Shown here piece after piece: positions 36,299-44,144 of a DNA stretch of 64,000 bases; positions within the stretch are counted from its first letter, which is position 1, and the number at the start of each line of letters is the position of its first letter. Origin of the DNA: JBBEBE01 sp040882505 (lineage in GTDB: Bacteria > Bacteroidota > Rhodothermia > Balneolales > Balneolaceae); the NCBI GenBank assembly GCA_040882505.1, contig JBBEBE010000008.1, positions 124,001 through 188,000 on the forward strand, written 5' to 3'. Both the position numbers and the translations under genes were made by a program. The notes below the pieces were generated by a model, which saw nothing but the letters and a program-made list of their open reading frames with translations, was not told the origin of the DNA and searched no databases.

Positions 36299-38974
36299 TC
36301 ATTCGTTGACCGTGCCCTCATGTGTGGTATGTCCAAAGAAGAGGGCATTCAGGAAGAGCTTCTCGGTTCCGATCCAGAATCCCCGAAAGTTGGGGTTGTC
36401 GGTCATGGCAATCACACGACCCTGCCCGATGGAGGAGACGGCAATGGCCGGTGTGCTGCGCAGGTTTTCAAGATGTTGATCCGAGACATATCCGGCGACG
36501 AGGGGCTCTTGTTCGTAGGTCAAGGGCATGGACCACCGGTTCAGCCCGTCCGGGTCCAGGACAATGGTGGAGTTTCGAAACGTGTGGAGTTTGTCGGTTT
36601 GGTATCCGTATCCCAGTGGATGTGTGGTATCGATCCGGGCACTGAAAATGGCCCCTCCGATGACATCCGCGCCACGAGTCGCGCTCATGGATGCGTACGG
36701 AAGTGGAGAACCGGTGGCCGGATCCTCATCGGTCTGGCGAAGCGAATAGGGAATCAATTCCTGTTCGATTGCCCAGGATACGGCGCCCCGGATGAGAATC
36801 AACGTGCCTCCCTGGCGGATCCAATCCCGGAGCGTGTCGAGTCCGCTCTCAGAGAGGGTCGAATAGGAACCGCTGACCATGACGATGGAGGTGTAGCGGT
36901 TCAACCCGGTCCGGTGGACCTGGTCCACGTCGATCCGGGAGAGCGGCATCTTCATGCGACGGTTCAGCAGATGCCACACTTCGCCCGCTTCGTATTCGGA
37001 AGAGACCCCTTCGCCGGTCAACAACGCAACCGATGGTTGTTGGAGGGGACGGAAGGACGGGCTGCCCAGATCGACCCCTTCAGGCGTGAGACCTTCGGAT
37101 ATGGGATGAACCGGCACGTTGAACTCGTTGGAGAGACGCTCCAGAAGCGAGGTCACGTCCTCGAGTGCCATCTCCTGGATACCGGGATGAATCAATATGG
37201 ACCCGTGCTTCGCCTCCACGCGACCGTCCGGGGTTCGGGCTGTAAAAGAGGTGGTGGCAACCCGGGCCCGGATCCCGGCCTCCTGCAAGCGGTAGAGCAG
37301 GGCGGGGGAGTGGTCGTGCGTCCACGGGATCAGATAGCTGTAGGCCGACGGCAGCGAGTGCATGTCCGGGCTCACCTGTAGGATATCGCCACGAGTCTGT
37401 TCATACGGAGATCCGGGTGTGGGCAGGGCAGGACCCAGTGCAAGGCGGGCCGTTTCGTTGCGTTGAACCTCTACCCACGGCAGATTGGTGGCCAGTGGGA
37501 GGGTCCAGGCGGAAACATCGTAGAACAGGGAGTCCTGGAACGTGGTTGGCCGGGCAAAGAGGGACGCTACGAGGCGGCTTTGGGGCTGGTCGTTCGGGAT
37601 GAACCAGGCCTGTCCCGGTTGGAATTGGGTCCCTCCGAGTTGAACCGGCTCCTCCAGTGGCCGGACGTCGATCTGGTGAGGAAGGAGCATCTCCAACATG
37701 CGTTGGTTGCGTCCAGAATCGACCGAATCTCCGATCAAATGCCCGGCAACCGGCGATTGACCGGCGTCCTCCACGGCCTCTTGGTAAAAGGTACGCATCC
37801 ACTCAAGAAGGTCGATCCGCATCTCTTGTGCACCCCGCAGCGTCGACAGAGAGGTGGTAACCTGGTTTCGAATCGTTTCGTGGAAGGGGCGAAGACCCAG
37901 GGAGCTCTCGCGCAGGTGTCCCCGGGAACTGCCCTGTTCAAAAAGAATGCCGATGGCTCCCTGTACATCCGGGTAGGTGGAGCCCTTTCCGATGTAAAAA
38001 TCGTCAAACGTCTCTTCACTGTAGAAGAGTTGATGGGTTTCCTCCAGCGCTTCGGCATGGCGGGTTGCCAATCGGGATGTGAGCTCCTGATTTCGTTGGG
38101 GAGTGAGAGGCCAGGTGCGGGATGGGACACCGGGTTGGAAAAAGTAGGTGTTCTCTTCCCCCATTTCATGAAAGTCTGCGAACACATTGGGTCGCCAGTG
38201 ATGAAACTGGAGGACGCGTCCCCGGCTCACCGGGTGTTGAACGGGGAGCCAATCCCGGTTCAGATCGAACCAGTAGTAGTTGGTTCGTCCGGTTGGCCAG
38301 GGTTCGTTGAATTCCAGACTCCGGGGGTCGGTCGTCGGTGTGTGTCCCCGATGCATGTTGACCCAGGTGGAGAAGCGCTGCAGGCCATCGGGGTTCAGGC
38401 TGGGGTCGAGCAGGATGACGCTCTCTTCGAGCAGGGACTCGATCTCCTCGCTTTCGGCTGCAGCCAAATGCCACGCGACAATCATGGAGGCGTTGGCTCC
38501 GCTGGGTTCATTTCCATGGATGCTGTAGCCCAGACTTACTACGACGGGCATCGTCTCCAGATCCACATCACGGGAGAGAGCCGGGTCCGTCAGTCGTTGT
38601 TGGTTCCGACGAATCTCCTCGAGGCGTGTATGATTGTCCGGAGAGGTGATGATGAGGGTAAGTCCGGCACGGCCGCCGTGTGTAACGGAGTGTTGTCGGA
38701 GTTCGATCCGGTCCGATAGTTCGGCGAGATGTCGCATGTAGGATGCGAGTTGATCATGGGTGATATGCCAGGTACCCACGTCCCAACCCAAGTGATCGGC
38801 GGGAGTCGGGAGGTCGCTGTTCCAGGATGACCCGGCCGGGAACCATGTGGCAGGGTCGGGGACGTCAAACGAATCCGACTGTCCATTCAGGTTCGCCGGG
38901 AGAAAGAGAAGTAGCGGCAGAATCGCAAGGTAGTGGAGCGGACTCGTCAACGATGGAAGTAATCTCGAAAACAT
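36299..38974 (-). CDS. M14-family zinc carboxypeptidase, exported, with GATase1-like C-terminal domain
   Basis: 891 residues with a signal peptide (MFSRLLPSLTSPLHYLAI to NLNGQS). The M14 domain is within about 60-360: zinc ligands in SIHGNEPSG (H and E) and FADFHEMG (H), substrate contacts in SLNPDGLQRF and FDLNRDW, and a catalytic Glu in GILFEQGSSRG. The C-terminal half contains a class I glutamine amidotransferase-like fold (VALLTGEGVSSEYEAGEVW, LRDWIRQGGTLILIRG) lacking a catalytic Cys. This two-domain layout is common in Bacteroidota. It should digest peptides in the periplasm. Alone between two other minus-strand genes. Confidence 0.88.
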   Translation of the reverse strand: MFSRLLPSLTSPLHYLAILPLLLFLPANLNGQSDSFDVPDPATWFPAGSSWNSDLPTPADHLGWDVGTWHITHDQLASYMRHLAELSDRIELRQHSVTHGGRAGLTLIITSPDNHTRLEEIRRNQQRLTDPALSRDVDLETMPVVVSLGYSIHGNEPSGANASMIVAWHLAAAESEEIESLLEESVILLDPSLNPDGLQRFSTWVNMHRGHTPTTDPRSLEFNEPWPTGRTNYYWFDLNRDWLPVQHPVSRGRVLQFHHWRPNVFADFHEMGEENTYFFQPGVPSRTWPLTPQRNQELTSRLATRHAEALEETHQLFYSEETFDDFYIGKGSTYPDVQGAIGILFEQGSSRGHLRESSLGLRPFHETIRNQVTTSLSTLRGAQEMRIDLLEWMRTFYQEAVEDAGQSPVAGHLIGDSVDSGRNQRMLEMLLPHQIDVRPLEEPVQLGGTQFQPGQAWFIPNDQPQSRLVASLFARPTTFQDSLFYDVSAWTLPLATNLPWVEVQRNETARLALGPALPTPGSPYEQTRGDILQVSPDMHSLPSAYSYLIPWTHDHSPALLYRLQEAGIRARVATTSFTARTPDGRVEAKHGSILIHPGIQEMALEDVTSLLERLSNEFNVPVHPISEGLTPEGVDLGSPSFRPLQQPSVALLTGEGVSSEYEAGEVWHLLNRRMKMPLSRIDVDQVHRTGLNRYTSIVMVSGSYSTLSESGLDTLRDWIRQGGTLILIRGAVSWAIEQELIPYSLRQTDEDPATGSPLPYASMSATRGADVIGGAIFSARIDTTHPLGYGYQTDKLHTFRNSTIVLDPDGLNRWSMPLTYEQEPLVAGYVSDQHLENLRSTPAIAVSSIGQGRVIAMTDNPNFRGFWIGTEKLFLNALFFGHTTHEGTVNE

Positions 38975-39052
38975 ATGGATAAAAATATTTAAAGGTTTGA
39001 AATGCAGTATATTAAGATCGTTTATCTATAATATATCGAGACCCCTGATCCG

Positions 39053-40882
39053 TCAGTCGTCGACTCGTGATTCAGAGGAATCAGGCTGTAGACGCCGGAC
39101 TGGATTCAAGGAATCTTCGTACAGAACAGCCCCGTCCACCATGGTCAGGCGGGCACGAATCGATGAGATTTCATCGTCCGGAACCTCCAGATAGGGAGCG
39201 GAGAGGATGGCCAGATCGGCCAGTTTTCCCGGTTCGATGGATCCTTTGTTCTCTTCGTCAAAACTGAGCCAGGCAGCATCGATGGTCATCATACGCAGAG
39301 CTTCTTCGCGGCTGACGGCTTGATCGGGAGCGTAGACATTGCCTCGAATCGTTTCCCGTGTGACGGCCGTAGCCAGGGTCAAAAACGGGTTGAACGGATT
39401 GAGTGATCGGTCCGGATCAAAGCCGAACATATGATCCGTATTGATCGAAACGACGGCGCCGGCATCAAGCCAATTTCGAAGGCCGATAAACCGGTTCATC
39501 CACTCCCGGGGCCAGACGTTGGAGAGCTCGTCGATGGCCAAATAGTGCCAGGCGGGCTGAGTATCGACACCCACTCCCAGACGAACGACCCGGTCGGCAA
39601 TATCCGGGTGCACAAAATAGGCATGGATCAGGTTGAACCGCAGATCGTCTCGTCCGAGTTCATCCCGGGAGGCCTCAACGGCATCCAGAACGGCGTCCAC
39701 ACCGGCATCTCCCGTGATGTGGGCGCTCATCTGCCATCCGAGGCGATGTCCGGTATGAATGGCCTGAAAGAGCCAGTCCGGCAGAGTTTCGGCCGTCTGC
39801 CCGGATTGAAGTGCACCGTGATAGGGGTCGTCATGGACCCGGTAGTAGTCTCGTGAGGCGTCATTATAGGGATCCCGCATCCAGGCCGTTCCAAAAAGGG
39901 CTCCTCCGTCTACCGCCAACTTGAGCGGTCCCGGTTTGAGCCATTCATCCCCCTGTGTCGGGTCAATCGGAAGGGCTCGTATCTGCTCTTCCATCTGCCC
40001 GGCGTCGCCTTCAGGGGAGATTCGGAGGGTAACCACCGTCCGGACACGGAGGCGTTCTTGTTGGTTCAAGAGATCATAGAGACGATAGATCTCCGGATTG
40101 GCCGCTCGTTCACCGATCGAGGTGATCCCGGTAGACAGGTAGATGGTGTGAAGTCGTTCCAACTCGTCGAGAAGGGCCTCTTCGGGGATTTCGTTTCGGG
40201 AGAGATAGGGCGCAACCAGGGATCCACTGTTGTGGAGAATTCCTGTTGGGTCTCCTGCCGAGTCGGTTTCAAGGGTCCCGCCTGCCGGTGGTTCGGTGGA
40301 TCGATCGATTCCGGCTGCATCCAGTGCCGCACGGTTGAGCACTTGAATCTGCATGTCTGCATATTGCCAGTTGAAAATGACCGGGTGGTTGGGCGCCGCT
40401 TCCGTGAGTTCATCCGGCGCCGGAATCCGGCCCTCCCGGAGGTGTGGAAGATCGGTTCTTGGAATCTGGATCCAAATGGAGGGATCGACCTGCTCTGTCT
40501 GCTCTTGGACCCACTGTTGAATCTCGCCAATCGAACTGAATTGGCGGTAGGCAAACGGGGTCGTGTATTCGCGTTGGACCGCAGCTGCACTGTGAAGGTG
40601 CTGCTCGATAATACCCGGAATGACGGTAGCGCCTTCGGCATCGAGAACGTGGGTGGTCGATCCGATCCACTTCTCCATTTCCGTCGTTGAGCCGGTGGCG
40701 AGGATGCGTCCCTCCCGGATGGCAATCGCTTCGACTGTAGTGAAATGTTCATCAACCGTCAGAACATGGGCGTTCAGAAGTACGGTGTCGGCAGGCGTGA
40801 CGGTCGGTTGACACGAGAGTGTCAGAGCCAGAAACGGGAGCAAGAGAAGCCAATGAATGGGAGAGGGGTAGCGTCGGTCCAT
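39053..40882 (-). CDS. YtcJ-like amidohydrolase lipoprotein
   Basis: 609 residues from the ATG at 40882, which gives a signal with lipobox LALTLSCQ. The metal-dependent amidohydrolase fold of the YtcJ (amidohydrolase 3) group is seen: VIPGIIEQHLHSA (first HxH), MSAHITGDAG, INTDHMFGFDPD, ending with EGKLADL-like IEPGKLADLAIL. Such enzymes hydrolyse N-acyl or formyl bonds; the substrate is unknown. It is divergent from the DUF1684 gene with a 231-base control region in between. Confidence 0.87.
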   Translation of the reverse strand: MDRRYPSPIHWLLLLPFLALTLSCQPTVTPADTVLLNAHVLTVDEHFTTVEAIAIREGRILATGSTTEMEKWIGSTTHVLDAEGATVIPGIIEQHLHSAAAVQREYTTPFAYRQFSSIGEIQQWVQEQTEQVDPSIWIQIPRTDLPHLREGRIPAPDELTEAAPNHPVIFNWQYADMQIQVLNRAALDAAGIDRSTEPPAGGTLETDSAGDPTGILHNSGSLVAPYLSRNEIPEEALLDELERLHTIYLSTGITSIGERAANPEIYRLYDLLNQQERLRVRTVVTLRISPEGDAGQMEEQIRALPIDPTQGDEWLKPGPLKLAVDGGALFGTAWMRDPYNDASRDYYRVHDDPYHGALQSGQTAETLPDWLFQAIHTGHRLGWQMSAHITGDAGVDAVLDAVEASRDELGRDDLRFNLIHAYFVHPDIADRVVRLGVGVDTQPAWHYLAIDELSNVWPREWMNRFIGLRNWLDAGAVVSINTDHMFGFDPDRSLNPFNPFLTLATAVTRETIRGNVYAPDQAVSREEALRMMTIDAAWLSFDEENKGSIEPGKLADLAILSAPYLEVPDDEISSIRARLTMVDGAVLYEDSLNPVRRLQPDSSESRVDD

Positions 40883-41113
40883 GATCGGGAGTTGTGTTGA
40901 AAAGGAGACACGGATCGATCGTCCATGCAGGGTTCCATCCCGTAATAAACCAAACCTGAGGCAAGAATGCACGTCTCTCCTTGTCTCCGTGTCGGTTCGA
41001 CCCGTGCGTAAATAAACGGCATGTCTGTCTGCTCCGGACCGGTCCCTGATCCATGGCTTCGGGGAAGAAAAGGAGTGTTATGGATTTTCGTATGGGTTTC
41101 CGAGATTGTGGGT

Positions 41114-42145
41114 ATGAATGCTCAAACAGACACCAAACGGCCACGCAGGACCCTTTATCAGCCATCCCGGAGGGAGGGAAGATTCCCGATCCGGATTCCA
41201 CGATTACAGACCTGTTGGGTAGTGGGTTTGCTCCTGGTTCTCTCTTGCGAGAGTTCCCAGGACAGAGAACCGATGGGCATGGCGCCGCTTCCGGCATCCT
41301 ATCATGAAGAGCTGCAGGAGTGGAAAGAGTACCGGATTGGCGTGCTCACGCGACCTACCGGCTGGCTTCGGATGGTCGATTTGATGGATCTTCCCGAAGG
41401 GAATCATACATTCGGCAGCCGTGAAGAGGCCGACCTGGTCTTCCCGGCCGGCACGACGCCCGGGCTGGCCGGAGAGCTGCGGGTAGATTCGACGCGGGTC
41501 TGGATGGAACCTGCCGGTGAGGAGCTCTGGAAATTGAATGGAGAGTCATTTCAGGGAGGTGAAATTTTTCGGATGGACGATGAGGAGGCGCCCCGTGTAC
41601 AGTCGGACCGACTGCATTGGTTTGTGGATCCACAGGGAGATCGATTGACGCTCCGGCTCTACGATCCGTTGTCCGAAAAAGCCGCCCGATTCAACGGATT
41701 TCCTTTCTATGACGTCAATCCCGAATGGCACCTGGAGGCAAAATTGGTTCCCTGGGAAGAGCCTCGATTCGTGGATCTGACCACCATTCGGGGAGAGGAG
41801 GTCCGCGAAGAGTCCGTCGGTGAGTTGCGTTTTCGGGCCAATGGAGAGATCCACTCCCTGATCGCATTCGAGTCTGCAAGCGGACTTTTCTTGATGTTTT
41901 CAGACCATACGGGACGTTCAGAGACTTTTCCGCCCATGCGATACCTGATCACCGATCTTCCAGACGATTCAGGTTGGACCGTGATCGACTTCAATCGTGC
42001 CTTCAACCCACCGTGTGCGTTCAGCCCGTTTACGACGTGCCGGTTGCCGCCTCCCTCGAACCGTTTGGATCTCACCATTCGGGCCGGTGAGAAGCGACCG
42101 ACGGCACCGTATGCCGTTACGCCTCCCGCTGCATGGCAGCAATGA
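41114..42145 (+). CDS. DUF1684 family lipoprotein
   Basis: 343 residues from the ATG at 41114; earlier in-frame sequence up to 41021 is possible. A long basic N-terminus leads to a hydrophobic segment and a lipobox-like VLSCESS. The body has the DUF1684 pattern, ending with DFNRAFNPPCAFSPF and TTCRLPPPSNRLDL, which carry the conserved paired cysteines, then AGEKRP. The function of the family is unknown. The 3' end overlaps the convergent isomerase gene by 29 bases (42117-42145). Confidence 0.85.
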   Translation: MNAQTDTKRPRRTLYQPSRREGRFPIRIPRLQTCWVVGLLLVLSCESSQDREPMGMAPLPASYHEELQEWKEYRIGVLTRPTGWLRMVDLMDLPEGNHTFGSREEADLVFPAGTTPGLAGELRVDSTRVWMEPAGEELWKLNGESFQGGEIFRMDDEEAPRVQSDRLHWFVDPQGDRLTLRLYDPLSEKAARFNGFPFYDVNPEWHLEAKLVPWEEPRFVDLTTIRGEEVREESVGELRFRANGEIHSLIAFESASGLFLMFSDHTGRSETFPPMRYLITDLPDDSGWTVIDFNRAFNPPCAFSPFTTCRLPPPSNRLDLTIRAGEKRPTAPYAVTPPAAWQQ

Positions 42146-43115
42146 CATTCTCCATGAATACGCGGGAGAGGCGCGCCCAGGAGTTGATCTCGCTGACCGG
42201 GGTATTGGGCGATCCGACATAGGCCGGATAGATATTCTCGTATCCGAGAATGATCTCCCGACTCTTGAATGCGACCGGAGCCATGAGTCGATAGTGATCA
42301 ATTTCTCCGAATCCAGGCCCGCACGTCGTCTTTTCCGGGTAGTAACGGGCATCCTTGAGTGTAAATCCGTGAATCCAGTCTGCACAGGATTCAATGTCGC
42401 GGAGCGGATTGATGTCCAGATACCAATGGACGTTACCGGCATCGTAGGTCATCACGATGTTGGGATGATCGATGATTTCCAGAATGTCCCGGATCGAACG
42501 TCCGGAGCCGGTTGTCACCCCTCCGTGCTGTTTGAGCATGATCAATACGTCGTGTTCCCGGGCCATCGGGGCAATTTCACGCATCACGTCGATCCATCGG
42601 TCGGGATCCCCTCCGCGAACGGGCCCGAAGGTCAGAATCTGCCGGATTCCGGCCGCCGAGGCCTGACGAATACGGTTCTGCAGTCCGGGAATGGCGTCTT
42701 CGTCATCGGGAAGGATGGACGAGAACATTTTCACCGGTTCGAGTCCCAACTCCCGTGATCGGCCGGCCAGATCGGCAGCTTCCTGGGTCGAAGCGTTCAC
42801 ATCGAGAGCGGGCGTGCGTTCTCCATCGGATTCGATATGGGTCGTTCCCCACATCACAGCGTTGAAACCCGCATCCCGGATCCCGGTCAGCGCCTCTTCC
42901 ATGGGGTAATTCCGGTAGGCCAGTGTTGCACAGGCGTGGACAAAGGTGGTGGGTTCATCTCCCGGTTGTCGATAGGATGCGGCCATTTCGGCCGGTGTGG
43001 CGTTGGCTTTCTGCGTACCCGCAAGTGCACCGGTCGTCAGTGCACCGGCAGCCAGGGCGCTGCGACGCAGAAATGAGCGTCGGTTCAGGGAGTCCTTCAT
43101 GGATCGATTCTTCAT
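42117..43115 (-). CDS. Tat-exported TIM-barrel sugar isomerase/epimerase-like protein
   Basis: 332 residues from the ATG at 43115 (an ATG at 43100 also precedes the signal). Twin-arginine signal SLNRRSFLRRSAL. The AP-endonuclease-2/xylose-isomerase-like TIM barrel has FNAVMWGTTHIES, MLKQHGG, MTYDAGNVHWYLD and DARYYP, with metal-binding positions suggested by the His and Asp of the last three. Members isomerise keto-acids or sugars (hydroxypyruvate isomerase-like). The SGNH hydrolase gene ends 19 bases before it, so both are on one transcript. The 3' end overlaps the DUF1684 gene. Confidence 0.87.
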   Translation of the reverse strand: MKNRSMKDSLNRRSFLRRSALAAGALTTGALAGTQKANATPAEMAASYRQPGDEPTTFVHACATLAYRNYPMEEALTGIRDAGFNAVMWGTTHIESDGERTPALDVNASTQEAADLAGRSRELGLEPVKMFSSILPDDEDAIPGLQNRIRQASAAGIRQILTFGPVRGGDPDRWIDVMREIAPMAREHDVLIMLKQHGGVTTGSGRSIRDILEIIDHPNIVMTYDAGNVHWYLDINPLRDIESCADWIHGFTLKDARYYPEKTTCGPGFGEIDHYRLMAPVAFKSREIILGYENIYPAYVGSPNTPVSEINSWARLSRVFMENVIAAMQREA

Positions 43116-43134
43116 GGGCAAAAGGTGTTTCTGG

Positions 43135-43911
43135 TTATTGTGGGGCAATTTCATTGAGCGAAGAGCGCAACGTTCGGATCCAGACTGCGTTTCCTTCGCT
43201 ACTCAAGTGGATTCCGTCTCCGATATGATAAGCGGCCGCCAGGTTCCCGTCTGCATTCACCAGATCGGGGCCGGCATTGACAACGTAGAGCCGGTCATGT
43301 TGGGACGCCCACTCACGAATCGCCTCGTTGAGGGGTTGAATCCGGTTTTCATTCCATCCCGCCCACTGCTCGCGGTTGGTTTCGTCCAGCGGAAGAACGG
43401 CGCTGAACAGGATCGGGACGCTCTCTGGAATCAGTGTCGGAATTCGTTGAATGTGAGCCAAAATCTCCTGATCGGATCGTCGTCGCATATCGTTGATCCC
43501 GATCGCAATGACGACGGCTCTTGAGCGATGAATGGAACGGTACTCCGGGATTCGGTGAAGAACACCAACTGCGGTATCACTGCCAATCCCGTAGTTGACA
43601 CTCGGCGTAGCGACGGCGCTGACAGCCAATCCCTGCGTGATGCTGTCTCCGATGAAGATGACCGAGCGATCCGGAATGTTCCCGTCTATCCTGGAGTGAT
43701 AGCGCATCATGCGCGCATAGTGCTCGGTGAGCTCTCCCTCCTGGGGTTCCGGAAGATCCAACGTATCGGGTTGGACGAGGACCATCCGGCCATCACGGGC
43801 GCTTCTTTTGTCCGGGGAATCGGCCGTGGCCCATGTCATGGAAGGGGTGAGCATGAAAAGGAAAAGCAGGGGCCAACAGATGGCGAAAAGGGGGAACGGT
43901 GTCGGTTTCAT
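43135..43911 (-). CDS. SGNH/GDSL-type hydrolase, exported
   Basis: 258 residues from the ATG at 43911; another ATG at 43938 is possible. A signal peptide ends near TWATADS. The four SGNH blocks are seen: GDSITQG (Ser nucleophile), NYGIGSDTAVG (Gly), GINDMR (Asn) and GDGIHLS (Asp and His). These enzymes remove acyl groups from sugars or lipids (esterases, acetyl-xylan type). It precedes the Tat-exported isomerase on the same strand by 19 bases, suggesting joint use of a sugar. Confidence 0.92.
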   Translation of the reverse strand: MKPTPFPLFAICWPLLFLFMLTPSMTWATADSPDKRSARDGRMVLVQPDTLDLPEPQEGELTEHYARMMRYHSRIDGNIPDRSVIFIGDSITQGLAVSAVATPSVNYGIGSDTAVGVLHRIPEYRSIHRSRAVVIAIGINDMRRRSDQEILAHIQRIPTLIPESVPILFSAVLPLDETNREQWAGWNENRIQPLNEAIREWASQHDRLYVVNAGPDLVNADGNLAAAYHIGDGIHLSSEGNAVWIRTLRSSLNEIAPQ

Positions 43912-44077
43912 GGGGTTTGCCTTACAAATGGTTTTCATTGAACCGTACCTGAAGGTCTGTATCTGAAACGAGATTGACAAATCGGGTTCACGTCTCCGGG
44001 AAAACGCTCCGCTTTACTGCGCCGGAATGCACTCCACAACGTTCAAATTCATAATGATCATATTCGGCTTCTTTAAA

Positions 44078-44095
44078 TTTTAGACAAGACTAAAA
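44078..44095. promoter_or_regulatory. DtxR/MntR-like palindrome before the TonB receptor
   Basis: TTTTAG-ACAAGA-CTAAAA: two perfect six-base arms separated by six. The half-sites and spacing fit the TTTAG-N6-CTAAA pattern of DtxR/MntR-type metal-dependent repressors. It lies 49 bases before the start of a ZnuD-like receptor, where a promoter is expected. The match is short and could arise by chance in an A+T-rich stretch. Confidence 0.45.
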
Positions 44096-44144
44096 ATTAA
44101 GTACATTCGGAGTAAAGAACGGTCAATTGACAACGAGGAGCAAT

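Noticed and set aside
37463..38719. 418-codon open frame opposite the M14 carboxypeptidase
   Set aside because: The minus-strand product has signal peptide and zinc motifs; the plus-strand one has none.
40883..41113. Inverted GACACGGA elements in the divergent control region
   Set aside because: Arms are eight bases, about 80 bases apart and imperfect around them; not enough for a call.
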